Made by a program: the position numbers and the translations under genes. The notes under the pieces are model-generated. The model did no database searches. It saw only the letters and a list, made by a program, of their open reading frames with translations, and was not told where the DNA came from. From NCBI RefSeq assembly GCF_041080815.1, contig NZ_CP160205.1:2232001-2296000 (forward strand): DNA of 64,000 bases. The letters run 5' to 3'. Positions 35,225-43,847 of this stretch are shown here, piece after piece (the stretch's first letter is position 1; the number at the start of each line of letters is the position of its first letter). The DNA comes from Mucilaginibacter yixingensis. Lineage in GTDB: Bacteria > Bacteroidota > Bacteroidia > Sphingobacteriales > Sphingobacteriaceae.

Positions 35225-37033
35225 TCAAGCAGGCTGCAATACTACAGCCTTACCAGAGCGCAACAACTCTTGCGTTATCTCTCTTGTATATGCCTTAATT
35301 TCTTCCTGAAACTCATTTACAGAGGCACCGCTTCTAATCTCTTCCAATCGTTTCTCCCAACTACCAGTAAGTTCAGCCTGCGCAATCCGCCGGTCTTTCA
35401 CCACCTGGTACACGGCAAGACCGGTAGGGGTGGGTACCAGATTTTTCTTTTCGCGCAGAATATAGTTACGGGTCAACAGTGTTTCAATAATAGCAGCACG
35501 TGTGGCCGGGGTACCTAATCCACCGGCTTTCATGGCTTCGCGCAGTTCTTCGTCTTCTATCTCTTTGCCTGCCGTTTCCAGTGCTTTAAGTAAGGTAGCT
35601 TCGTTATAAAGCGCTTTTGGCTTTGTTTGCTTTTCAAGGATGGTTTTTTCTTTTATCGGCAAATCTTCGCCCTGAGTTACTTTTGGCAGAGCAGCGTTGT
35701 CTTCATCCTTTTTATCATCTTCAGGATCATTAAACACCGCACGCCAGCCCGCTGTACGAATAACGGTGCCGCTGGCAATAAATTTATGGCCCGAGGTGAT
35801 GGTGATCTTGGTGATCTCTTTAATACAATCGCCGTGAAAGGCCTCCAGCATCCTGCCTGCCACTAAATCATAAATAGCCTGCTGGTCTGGCGACAGTTGC
35901 CATGGCTTCTCGCCCGTAGGCAAAATAGCATGGTGATCGGTCACTTTCTTCGCATTTACGCTGCGTTTACTCAGCTTGGCATCGGCCAATACCGTGGCTT
36001 GCTTACCAAAATCTGAATGCTCAGTTAAACCGGCAATGAGGCCAGGAACCTGTGCAAAAACATCATCGCCAATATAACGACTGCCTGTACGCGGATAGGT
36101 AACCAGCTTGCCCTCATAGAGGTTTTGCAAAATACCCAGGGTTTGATCGGCCGTAAAACCTTTCTTTTTATTGGCCTCCTGCTGGATACTGCTCAAATCA
36201 TGCAATAGCGGTGGTGGCTCTTTTCGTGGTTTGGCTTCCACGCTGGCAATGTTTCCTGTAGGGCCAACGCCATCAAAAACAGCCTGAGCCTCCTCGCGGG
36301 TTTTGAAGTTTTTATCGGCAATGGCCTTGAATGATTGCCCGTCTTTGTCAGGGAAAATAGCTACCTGAAAATAGGTTTCGGGTTTAAAATCGCGGTTTTC
36401 CAGGTAGCGCGCACAGATCATAGCCAAGGTGGGCGTTTGCACCCGGCCCAGCGATAATACACCTTTATTGCCCGAAGCCAGACTAAGCGCCTGGGTGGCA
36501 TTCATGCCAACCAACCAGTCTGACTGGGAGCGACAATGTGCAGAGTTAAACAACGTATCATAGTCGCTGCCCGGCTTCAGGTTACGAAAGCCATCTTTAA
36601 TAGCAGCATCTGTTTGTGAGGAGATCCAAAGCCGTTTGAAAGGCTTTTTGCATTTTAAATAATAATAGATATAACGGAAGATGAGTTCACCCTCGCGCCC
36701 GGCATCCGTAGCAACTATGATTTCTGTTGCCTCGTCAAACAGCGCCTTAATAATGTCCAGTTGTTTTTTAACGCCGGGGTCGTCTACCAAGCCCTCCTTT
36801 GTACGCACCTTGCGGATGGAGAGCTTGAACTTGGGTGGCAACATGGGCAGATTCTGCACGCTCCAGCCGTAGTAGCCATATTCTTGTGGTGCCGCAAGTT
36901 GCAACAAGTGACCAAAAGCCCAGGTAAACGTGTAACCTTTGCCTTCAATATAGCCTTCGCGCTTGGTGTTGGCGCCAAATACGCGGGCAATTTCCCGACC
37001 TACGGATGGTTTCTCAGCAATAATTACTTTCAT
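35225..37033 (-). CDS. topB: DNA topoisomerase III
   Basis: The TOPRIM domain opens MKVIIAEKPSVGREIARVFG, so the ATG at 37033 is chosen over an upstream in-frame start at 37075; the length is then 602 residues. VATDAGREGELIFRYIYYYL is the acidic DxD part of TOPRIM. The catalytic tyrosine is in LVTYPRTGSRYIGDDVF. GLGTPATRAAIIETLL is the conserved late block of type IA enzymes. It relaxes or decatenates DNA through a 5'-phosphotyrosine link. The size and lack of Zn-finger repeats fit the accessory TopB of Bacteroidota, not TopA. Confidence 0.94.
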   Translation of the reverse strand: MKVIIAEKPSVGREIARVFGANTKREGYIEGKGYTFTWAFGHLLQLAAPQEYGYYGWSVQNLPMLPPKFKLSIRKVRTKEGLVDDPGVKKQLDIIKALFDEATEIIVATDAGREGELIFRYIYYYLKCKKPFKRLWISSQTDAAIKDGFRNLKPGSDYDTLFNSAHCRSQSDWLVGMNATQALSLASGNKGVLSLGRVQTPTLAMICARYLENRDFKPETYFQVAIFPDKDGQSFKAIADKNFKTREEAQAVFDGVGPTGNIASVEAKPRKEPPPLLHDLSSIQQEANKKKGFTADQTLGILQNLYEGKLVTYPRTGSRYIGDDVFAQVPGLIAGLTEHSDFGKQATVLADAKLSKRSVNAKKVTDHHAILPTGEKPWQLSPDQQAIYDLVAGRMLEAFHGDCIKEITKITITSGHKFIASGTVIRTAGWRAVFNDPEDDKKDEDNAALPKVTQGEDLPIKEKTILEKQTKPKALYNEATLLKALETAGKEIEDEELREAMKAGGLGTPATRAAIIETLLTRNYILREKKNLVPTPTGLAVYQVVKDRRIAQAELTGSWEKRLEEIRSGASVNEFQEEIKAYTREITQELLRSGKAVVLQPA

Positions 37034-37152
37034 GAGCAAGGGGACTAAGCTAACAAAGTTGCCGTTATCCGTCAATTAGTGTGGAAAATTGGTTGCCATG
37101 AAAAACAAGTTGAAATATTAGGAAAATCGGGACTAATTGGTTAGTTTTAATC

Positions 37153-37644
37153 ATGAAAACCTTACATCAACTTCCTTTTTTTGCTGTTTTAGCAATCTTA
37201 ACGAGTTGCAGTGGCAGGCAACCCCTAAAAGTAAATATTGATAGTGTTAGTAATCATCTGGGCCCGGGCAAGCACAGTTTTGTGGCGGCTTTTGAAAAAG
37301 ATACCGCTAAGCTAAATCTGGACATTACGCCCAAAGGTCAGATTACTGGTCAGCTGGCAGTTAACTATCAGCGTGCAGACACGATAATTGCAACCAGGGA
37401 ATCAACAAATGGCAATTTGACAGGTGAGTTTAAGGGTGACACGTTAATGGTCGATTACTACTTTACCTGCGGCAACAATAAAGATGTAAAGTATATAAAT
37501 CCTGTAGCTTTACTGCATAGAGGCGATACGCTGATTATGGGTAACGGTAGGATCTATTCATATTTGGGGCGTACTTACTTTGATCCGCATACGCCCATAG
37601 ATTTTAAGAAAAGCAAGTTCCGTTTCCTTCCGGTGAAGAAATAG
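37153..37644 (+). CDS. Small secreted lipoprotein of unknown function
   Basis: The 163-residue protein has a signal peptide ending in the lipobox LTSC (C19). The rest is beta-rich and polar (FVAAFEKDTAKLNLDITPKGQITGQLAVNYQRA, TGEFKGDTLMVDYYFTCG), which suggests a small lipocalin-like or beta-sandwich fold. I do not recognise a family; similar short proteins are common in Bacteroidota. It precedes the GH43 gene with a terminator between them, so they are probably separate units. Confidence 0.75.
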   Translation: MKTLHQLPFFAVLAILTSCSGRQPLKVNIDSVSNHLGPGKHSFVAAFEKDTAKLNLDITPKGQITGQLAVNYQRADTIIATRESTNGNLTGEFKGDTLMVDYYFTCGNNKDVKYINPVALLHRGDTLIMGNGRIYSYLGRTYFDPHTPIDFKKSKFRFLPVKK

Positions 37645-37672
37645 AAAGAACCCTTTATCGTGCCAAATAAAG

Positions 37673-37699
37673 AAGCTCTGAAGTTATGTTTCAGGGCTT
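37673..37699 (+). terminator. Terminator between the lipoprotein and GH43 genes
   Basis: Arms AAGCTCTGAA (37673-37682) and TTCAGGGCTT (37690-37699) with one G-T wobble are followed by a T-rich run. Its place supports starting the GH43 gene downstream, at 37813. Confidence 0.7.
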
Positions 37700-37812
37700 T
37701 TTCTTTTTCTGCGCACAACGTAACTTATCTATATACATTCAGCCTGCTGCTTGCTATCCTTACTTTTAAAAACTATGTTAGTGTAACCAATCAATACAGC
37801 CTAAAAATAGTT

Positions 37813-39333
37813 ATGAACCTGTTTTACAAATCAATTATTGCATCTTTTTTAGTTGCCGGAAGTTTGTCGGCATCGGCCCAAACTGTAAGTGACCGAGCCG
37901 GAGATCTGGGAAATAACACTTATCTAAATCCCATTCTTGGTGGTGATTATCCCGATCCGAGCATTATGCGCGATGGTAAAGATTATTACATGACGCATTC
38001 GGCCTTTGATTATTTGCCCGGACTTACCGTATGGCATTCTACAGATCTGGTAAACTGGGAGCCTATAAGTTATGGCTTGAAAACGTATCTCGGCTCCATC
38101 TGGGCGCCTGATATCTGCAAACATGGTAATCTGTATTATATCTACTTCACCGTTGCCCGTAAAGGCAACTATGTGGTTTATGCAAAAGATCCGCATGGCC
38201 CGTGGAGTGAGCCGGTTGACTTGAAAGTTGGAGGCATAGATCCTTGTCATATCGTTGATGAAACTGGTCAGCGCTGGCTTTTCCTGAGCGGTGGTGAGCG
38301 AGCCAAACTTTCGGCCGATGGTTTATCTGTGGTGCCGGGTACGCTTCAAAAAGTTTACAACGGTTGGGATTTTCCTGATGATTGGGTAACCGAAGGCAAA
38401 GCCATGGAAGGACCAAAGCTGAAAAAGGTTGGTCAATATTATTACTGGCTGAGCGCCGAAGGTGGTACAGCTGGCCCACCAACATCGCACATGGAAGTTG
38501 TGGCGCGCTCAAAATCTATCAATGGCCCGTGGGAGAATGCGCCTAATAATCCGTTGATCCATACTTATAGTGGGGCAGAAAAATGGTGGTCAAAAGGCCA
38601 TGCATCCTTGATTGATGCGCCCGATGGTAAATGGTGGATTGTATACCATTCATACCAAAATGGATTTTTAAATCTTGGCCGTCAAACCCTGCTGGAGCCT
38701 GTGCAGTTTACAGCTGATGGCTGGATTAAGGCACCGACCGGAAGAGGAGTGGAGAAACCAATAGTAAAACCTATCAAATCAACCAAACCGATTGATCGAT
38801 TGGCACATTTAGATGAGTATCGCATCGGCTTAGAATGGAAATATTATGAAAAATATGACCCCGCACGGGCATCTGCAAAAAACGGGGTGCTTACGCTGAA
38901 AGCTCAGGGCACTACACCGCAAGAATCGGCGCCGTTGCTATTTGTTGCTGGTACGCCCAACTATGAGTTTAGCTTTAAAATGGAGAAAGACGCCGACGCG
39001 GTTGCCGGCCTAGTGATGTTCTATAATGCCGATTTCTATGTAGGTACAGGCTTTGATAGCAAGAGCCGCATGCGCTGGCGCAAAGGCGCTGCCAAGGGCC
39101 GATACGAACATACGGGCAACAACCTGTTATGGATGAAACTGCGTATTGTAGATAATATTGTAACCGGCTACTACAGCTATGACGGGAAAGACTGGAAGAA
39201 AGAGCAATGGAGCATGGAGGTATCGGGCTATAACCACAATACACTATATGACTTTGAAAGCATATTGCCAGGTATTTTTGCCTATGGCAAGGGCGAAGTT
39301 AAGTTTAGTGATTTGAAGTTTACGCGATTATAA
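37813..39333 (+). CDS. Secreted GH43 glycoside hydrolase with C-terminal concanavalin-like domain
   Basis: From the ATG at 37813 the product has 506 residues and a signal peptide (MNLFYKSIIASFLVAGSLSA, cleaved after SASA). The longer frame from 37660 runs through a terminator hairpin and is rejected. The five-bladed propeller begins NPILGGDYPDPSIMRDGKDYY, with the GH43 base Asp in DPS. It continues LGSIWAPDICKHGN (pKa-modulating Asp) and GKAMEGPKLKKVGQYYYWLSAEGG (acid Glu). The last ~190 residues look like the beta-xylosidase C-terminal beta-sandwich. It probably acts on xylan or arabinan side chains outside the cytosol. Confidence 0.92.
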   Translation: MNLFYKSIIASFLVAGSLSASAQTVSDRAGDLGNNTYLNPILGGDYPDPSIMRDGKDYYMTHSAFDYLPGLTVWHSTDLVNWEPISYGLKTYLGSIWAPDICKHGNLYYIYFTVARKGNYVVYAKDPHGPWSEPVDLKVGGIDPCHIVDETGQRWLFLSGGERAKLSADGLSVVPGTLQKVYNGWDFPDDWVTEGKAMEGPKLKKVGQYYYWLSAEGGTAGPPTSHMEVVARSKSINGPWENAPNNPLIHTYSGAEKWWSKGHASLIDAPDGKWWIVYHSYQNGFLNLGRQTLLEPVQFTADGWIKAPTGRGVEKPIVKPIKSTKPIDRLAHLDEYRIGLEWKYYEKYDPARASAKNGVLTLKAQGTTPQESAPLLFVAGTPNYEFSFKMEKDADAVAGLVMFYNADFYVGTGFDSKSRMRWRKGAAKGRYEHTGNNLLWMKLRIVDNIVTGYYSYDGKDWKKEQWSMEVSGYNHNTLYDFESILPGIFAYGKGEVKFSDLKFTRL

Positions 39334-39345
39334 TGGACTAAGCAG

Positions 39346-39843
39346 ATGACTGCCGCACACACTATCCGCATATTAAATGCGGCTGACATCGAATTGTATA
39401 AAACGATGAGACTGGAGGCTCTGCAACTGGAACCCGGCGTTTTTGGCAGCAGCTATGCTCGAGAGTCGGCTTTTACTGACGAAGAATGGTTAGCCCGGCT
39501 AAGTAGCGATAAAAGCGTAAGCATGGGCTTATTTTGTGGCGAGGGCATGATTGGCATTACCGGAGTTGTAATTGATTGGGACGATGACACGCGCGGAATC
39601 ATGGTGCAATCTTATATTCAGAAAGAATATCGAGGGAGAGGGCTGTCCAATCTGCTATATAATATTCGGCTGGAATGGGCGCGCAATAAAGGTTTAAGGT
39701 CATTGCGTATCGGGCATAAAGAAAGCAATTTGGCATCAAAGGCTGCTAACCAGCGGCACGGCTTTAAATATGTACACAGCGAGTCCTCCACTTGGCCTGA
39801 TGGGAGTGTGGAGGACGTGTTGTATTATGATCTAATACTTTAA
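39346..39843 (+). CDS. GNAT N-acetyltransferase
   Basis: The 165-residue GNAT protein has RILNAADIELYKTMRLEALQ at the N-terminus, the acetyl-CoA-binding loop VQSYIQKEYRGRGLSNLLYNI near residues 88-108 (Q/RxxGxG/A) and a typical late NQRHGFKYVHSE strand. The substrate is unknown. It follows the GH43 gene by 12 bases, so the two may be co-transcribed, though no functional link is obvious. It converges with the sugar dehydrogenase gene, the stops being 4 bases apart. Confidence 0.85.
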   Translation: MTAAHTIRILNAADIELYKTMRLEALQLEPGVFGSSYARESAFTDEEWLARLSSDKSVSMGLFCGEGMIGITGVVIDWDDDTRGIMVQSYIQKEYRGRGLSNLLYNIRLEWARNKGLRSLRIGHKESNLASKAANQRHGFKYVHSESSTWPDGSVEDVLYYDLIL

Positions 39844-39847
39844 TCTG

Positions 39848-41122
39848 CTATTTCTTTGTAATGCGGTATAGCCTTCCTCCGTCAGTTACAGCATATAATG
39901 CACCATCTTTACCTTGTGCAAGCGCACGGAACCGCTGACCCTCGCTGGCCAGCAAGCGTTCTTCGCCAATTACTTTATGACCGTTTAGTGCTATACGGCA
40001 AATGTGCTGGCTGCTTAAACAAGCCAAAAATAAATTGCCTTTCCATTCGCTGATTACGTCACTATTATAAAATGCAATGCCCGATGGCGAAATAACCGGA
40101 TCCCAATAATAAAGTGGTTGCTCCATGCCGGCTTTTTGCTGTATGCCATCGCCAACTTTAGCGCCGCTGTACTCAATGCCGTAGGTAATTACCGGCCAGC
40201 CGTAATTTTTTCCAGGTTCAATTACATTGATTTCATCGCCGCCACGCGGGCCAAATTCTGCTTCCCATAACTCATTGCTAACAGGGTTCCAGGCTAATCC
40301 TTCGGGACTGCGCAAGCCCAGGGCGTAAACTTCTGGCAGGGCATTAGCGGTATTAGCAAATGGGCCATTGGGCACCGCTGCACCGTCTTTAGTAATATGA
40401 ATTACCTTGCCTATACCGGCACTCAGATCCTGCGCTTTCATGCGGATATCATCGCCGCTGCGCTCGCCCGTGGTAATAAACAGGTTGCCCTGCTGATCAA
40501 ACACCATGCGCGAGCCATATTGCAGGTTGCCGCCACTGTAGGCTGGTTGAGCACGATAGATGACCTGGATATTTTCAATTTTAGTTTCATCGGCAGAAAG
40601 CTTGCCTTTAGCTACAGCCAACAAAGAGCCGCCGGTGCTTTGCTGCTCGGCATAATCCCAATAAACCATCCGGTTTGAACTAAATTGCGGGTCGATATTT
40701 ACATCAAGTAAACCACCCTGACCGGCATTTACAACGGCAGGTAAGCCCGTAATTTCTTTGTCTTTTACTCCGGCGGAGGTTAGGATAACCATCGAGCCTG
40801 CCTTTTGCGTGATCAGGAAACGGCCATCCGGCAAATTGCAAATGGCCCAGGGGGCATTTAATGAACTATTGATAATGGTTACAATAAGTGGTGTTTTGGT
40901 GCGCATACCCGGCGCCCGGGTTTGGCCTGCAAAGGCAGGTTTATAATCGCTATTAGGCGCCTTGGTTTCTACCGGTGGGAGGGTAGCGGTATCCGCATTG
41001 CCGCCGGTGCCTATAACAGTTGAGGTATCGCTATTACTATCATTGCCGGGCGTGTTTTTACATGCAGCAGCAAGCGTTGAGGCCATCAGCATAGCGAGCG
41101 TTAGTCTATTTAAAATCTTCAT
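39848..41122 (-). CDS. PQQ-dependent sugar dehydrogenase-family lipoprotein (GSDH)
   Basis: The 424-residue protein has a lipobox (LAAAC, C21) and a Thr/Pro-rich linker, then the six-bladed GSDH propeller. Key blocks are LNAPWAICNLPDGRFLITQKAGS, GQGGLLDVNIDPQF, YGSRMVFDQQGNLFITTGERSG, NALPEVYALGLRSPEGLAWNP and ELWEAEFGPRGGDEINVIEPG, followed by NYGWPVI. The family oxidises aldose sugars with pyrroloquinoline quinone in the periplasm. No PQQ biosynthesis genes lie in the window, so the cofactor must come from elsewhere. Confidence 0.9.
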   Translation of the reverse strand: MKILNRLTLAMLMASTLAAACKNTPGNDSNSDTSTVIGTGGNADTATLPPVETKAPNSDYKPAFAGQTRAPGMRTKTPLIVTIINSSLNAPWAICNLPDGRFLITQKAGSMVILTSAGVKDKEITGLPAVVNAGQGGLLDVNIDPQFSSNRMVYWDYAEQQSTGGSLLAVAKGKLSADETKIENIQVIYRAQPAYSGGNLQYGSRMVFDQQGNLFITTGERSGDDIRMKAQDLSAGIGKVIHITKDGAAVPNGPFANTANALPEVYALGLRSPEGLAWNPVSNELWEAEFGPRGGDEINVIEPGKNYGWPVITYGIEYSGAKVGDGIQQKAGMEQPLYYWDPVISPSGIAFYNSDVISEWKGNLFLACLSSQHICRIALNGHKVIGEERLLASEGQRFRALAQGKDGALYAVTDGGRLYRITKK

Positions 41123-41340
41123 TACCCCTTATGTTTATACTAATTCTACCTTAAAATTCTGAATATGTTTTAATTAGGTTGCCATTACTCCTTTAAGACG
41201 TATATAAAGCAAAATTTTGGCTGCTAGCAAACAGAAATGATCGGTGGTCTTTTTTAAAAATATAACTTACTATTAATCAGAGCAGAATAGACTAGTGATT
41301 CAAAAAAAATCAAAAAACACAAATTATTTTGAAAACGCGC

Positions 41341-41371
41341 TTGACGGCTATCAATATAAAAGCTACTTTTG
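41341..41371 (+). promoter_or_regulatory. Bacteroidota-type promoter of the first tRNA-Pro
   Basis: TTG at 41341-41343 and TACTTTTG at 41364-41371 (TAnnTTTG) are 20 bases apart. The -7 element ends 11 bases before the mature tRNA 5' end, exactly as in the second copy. Confidence 0.75.
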
Positions 41372-41381
41372 CATTCCTTTT

Positions 41382-41455
41382 CGGGATGTAGCGTAGCCCG
41401 GTATCGCGCCACATTTGGGATGTGGAGGCCGCAGGTTCGAATCCTGCCATCCCGA
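41382..41455 (+). tRNA. tRNA-Pro (anticodon TGG), copy 1
   Basis: The 74-base cloverleaf has acceptor arms CGGGATG/CATCCCG, discriminator A, and anticodon stem CCACA/TGTGG with loop TTTGGGA, giving anticodon TGG (proline). The T-arm is GCAGG-TTCGAAT-CCTGC. CCA is not encoded. It has its own promoter and a terminator. Confidence 0.95.
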
Positions 41456-41460
41456 CTAGT

Positions 41461-41494
41461 AAAAAGCCGTTTTGCATTGCAGAACGGCTTTTTT
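41461..41494 (+). terminator. Terminator of the first tRNA-Pro
   Basis: AAAAAGCCGTT pairs with AACGGCTTTTT around a short loop that can itself pair (TGCA/TGCA), with a T run after the stem. It begins 6 bases past the tRNA. Confidence 0.85.
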
Positions 41495-41854
41495 GTTTTA
41501 GCTCTTTTTTACTTTCTTTAAAGCTTGCTGACCTAATTAGAAAGCAGTGCCAGTGCCAATAATCTATTTTAAAATCATCACAGTCGACAGCATCCCGGTT
41601 TGGTAAAGATTTAACGGCGGCGATTTGCTTCTCAAATAAAAATATTCGCGCCTATAGTCGTTTAATTCATGCCCGATTTGCAGTAATTGATGCTCGTTAT
41701 TCGATATGACGCACCTATTCTGCGAGTACATTCAGTAAGATAATCAGGCAATTAAGTGGTTGTGTATTTTTAGGGTATGTCGTAAGGTTACAAGAAGGCC
41801 TCTCCGTTCAATCAGGGGTGTTTTTTTCTTTTTCAACGAATGTGAATTTTCTTC

Positions 41855-41884
41855 TTGACATTACATTTTATAAAACTATATTTG
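41855..41884 (+). promoter_or_regulatory. Bacteroidota-type promoter of the second tRNA-Pro
   Basis: TTG at 41855-41857 and TATATTTG at 41877-41884 are 19 bases apart. The -7 element again ends 11 bases before the tRNA. Confidence 0.75.
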
Positions 41885-41894
41885 CAGCCCTTTA

Positions 41895-41968
41895 CGGGAT
41901 GTAGCGTAGCCCGGTATCGCGCCACATTTGGGATGTGGAGGCCGCAGGTTCGAATCCTGCCATCCCGA
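41895..41968 (+). tRNA. tRNA-Pro (anticodon TGG), copy 2
   Basis: This 74-base sequence is identical to that at 41382-41455, with the same TGG anticodon and no encoded CCA. It lies 513 bases downstream of the first copy with its own promoter and terminator. Confidence 0.95.
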
Positions 41969-41991
41969 CGATACCAAATCAAAATGAAGGT

Positions 41992-42023
41992 AAAACCCAC
42001 AGATTTAATAATCTGTGGGTTTT
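41992..42023. terminator. Bidirectional terminator (second tRNA-Pro / antiporter gene)
   Basis: Arms ACCCACAGATT (41995-42005) and AATCTGTGGGT (42010-42020) form an 11-base stem with a 4-base loop. There are A residues before it and T residues after it, so it can serve both the tRNA and the convergent antiporter gene. Confidence 0.85.
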
Positions 42024-42108
42024 TGCTTTATATCTTTACCCCAAACCCAACATTAAATGTTCGGCCGTCCGGTGGTAAAATACCCGGCCCTGGAAGTAAA
42101 ATGAGGCA

Positions 42109-43716
42109 CTATTCCTCTTCTTCCTCCAATCGTTCCTCTTCCAAATCAAGCCGACGCTCTATCAAGGCAATCACATCATCGTCAAAATGATCTTTATGCC
42201 TGAAGGTGTGCAGTTCTTTACGCTGATGTTCGGTTATCTCAACCATTACCCGTTTAAAGCGGGTAAGCATTCGGTTTAGTTCTGCGCGTTTTTCTTCGTC
42301 TAGATCGGTGTCCCGATATAGTGTTAATTTACAGCGCAGTAAATCAAGTTTATTTCTAACCAAGGCATTGGCCGCCACATCATCGCCGTATTTGTTCTCA
42401 AGATGCACCTTGGCGGCTTTCATTAACTGGATATCAATCTGTAGTAATTGCTGATCATCGGGGCTTTCATCTATTAAATAGTCTGGTTTTACCTTGTGTA
42501 CCAGCCATGGCAGCATGAAACCCTGGCCAACCAGCGTAACAATAATCACAACAAAGGTGATAAACAGTAAAAGATTACGGTGAGGAAAAGCCTGTCCGCC
42601 GGGTATCATCAGCGGTATAGCAATTGCTGAAGCCAGCGACACAACCCCGCGCATACCTGCCCAGCCTATAATGGTAGGATTTCGCCAGCCCGGATGGCTT
42701 TGCGCCACCGTTATATAACGACTGATAAAGCGGGTAAAAACAGAAGAACTATAAGCAGATAGCATGCGCACTAAAATCACGGTAAGCGCAATAATCAACG
42801 CGATGGTAATACTATGTCCTAATGATACCACTTTAATCATTCTGCTGATATCAGGTAATTGAAGACCAATCAAAAAGAAGATCACCGCATTCAATATAAA
42901 TACGATGGCCGGCCAAATGGCATTGGCCTTAAGCCTGCTGCTGTGCGAAAAGATAGAATGATTTTGATAGGCAATAAATAACCCGCCGGCAACCACCGCT
43001 AAAACGCCCGACGAATGCAACCCCTCTGCAGTTAAATAGATGAGATAAGGCAGCACCAGCGACAAAGCAAAATCAAGATTAGACGAGGTGGGCAGCCATT
43101 TGTAGATGGCATAAAATACCAGCCCAAACACCAAACCAATGGCAATACCAGATAAAGATACCAGCACAAAACCGCCAATGGCATTCCCCCAGGAGAAATT
43201 GCTGGTCAATATAGCCGCCAAAGCAAAACGATAAACCGTTAAACTGGTGGCATCATTTAGCAAACTTTCACCCTCAAGTATAGCCACCAATCCTTTAGGC
43301 AAACGTATGTATTGCAGTACGGCGGTAGCGGCAGCAGCATCAGGAGGGGAAATAATGGCGCCCAGCAAAAAGCCTTCGGCCATTGTAAAGCCAGGGATGA
43401 GCCAACAGGCTACAAAAGCCACGGCCGTAGCGGTGAACAACACAAAGCCAATGGCCATCACCAGAATGATCCGTCGCCAGCGCCACATGGCCCTCCATGA
43501 GGAGTTTTGCGCGGCATCAAACAATATAGGCGGCAGTATCACCAAAAAAACCAGATCGGGGTTGATACGCATATTGGGTATACCCGGTAAAAAACCTAAC
43601 GCCAAACCGGCTAATACCAGAAAAATAGGGTAGGCTATGCGCAACTTGCGGGCCAGCAGCACCAGGAACGATATGCTCAGTATGAGCCCAATACAAAGTA
43701 ATAAGAGTTCATGCAT
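42109..43716 (-). CDS. Na+/H+ antiporter of the CPA1 family
   Basis: The 535-residue protein has about 12 membrane helices in the first ~400 residues and a soluble C-terminal tail. Within the membrane part, DLVFLVILPPILFDAAQNSS and ISPPDAAAATAVLQYIRLPKGL (with the ion-binding D in SPPD) together with LEGESLLNDATSLTVYRFAL are the family's transport core. GWAGMRGVVSLASAIAIPL is the conserved late Arg segment. It exchanges Na+ or K+ for protons across the inner membrane. The C-terminal tail is very acidic (EERRLDLEEERLEEEEE at the end). Confidence 0.93.
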   Translation of the reverse strand: MHELLLLCIGLILSISFLVLLARKLRIAYPIFLVLAGLALGFLPGIPNMRINPDLVFLVILPPILFDAAQNSSWRAMWRWRRIILVMAIGFVLFTATAVAFVACWLIPGFTMAEGFLLGAIISPPDAAAATAVLQYIRLPKGLVAILEGESLLNDATSLTVYRFALAAILTSNFSWGNAIGGFVLVSLSGIAIGLVFGLVFYAIYKWLPTSSNLDFALSLVLPYLIYLTAEGLHSSGVLAVVAGGLFIAYQNHSIFSHSSRLKANAIWPAIVFILNAVIFFLIGLQLPDISRMIKVVSLGHSITIALIIALTVILVRMLSAYSSSVFTRFISRYITVAQSHPGWRNPTIIGWAGMRGVVSLASAIAIPLMIPGGQAFPHRNLLLFITFVVIIVTLVGQGFMLPWLVHKVKPDYLIDESPDDQQLLQIDIQLMKAAKVHLENKYGDDVAANALVRNKLDLLRCKLTLYRDTDLDEEKRAELNRMLTRFKRVMVEITEHQRKELHTFRHKDHFDDDVIALIERRLDLEEERLEEEEE

Positions 43717-43760
43717 CGTTTACAAGTTAAGCATTTTTGCAGACAGCCCCATGTATCAAT

Positions 43761-43793
43761 AAAAAAGCCGGCTCAATTTGAGCCAGCTTTTTA
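43761..43793. terminator. Terminator after the OmpA-family gene
   Basis: AAAAAAGC.GGCTCAA and TTGAGCC.GCTTTTT form a long stem with one mismatch in the gap between the antiporter start and the OmpA stop. It serves the OmpA-family gene on the minus strand. Confidence 0.75.
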
Positions 43794-43847
43794 AAGCCCT
43801 ATCCTTTGTCTTAAGGAATTCTTCGGAGGAAAGGTTGGGGAGAGGCA

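Larger units (their letters stand above)
41456..41894. other. Spacer between the two tRNA-Pro genes
   Basis: This 439-base stretch has no gene that I can support. It contains the terminator of the first tRNA at its left end and the promoter of the second tRNA at its right end (41855-41884). The middle shows no similarity to the second copy, so only the tRNA unit itself was duplicated. Confidence 0.6.

Noticed and set aside
37660-37812. N-terminal extension of the GH43 protein by 51 residues
   Set aside because: The extension crosses a terminator hairpin and would bury the clear signal peptide that begins at 37813.
41855-42190. Plus-strand frame of 111 codons across the second tRNA-Pro
   Set aside because: It reads through the tRNA and its terminator and overlaps the antiporter 3' end in the opposite direction; no family features.
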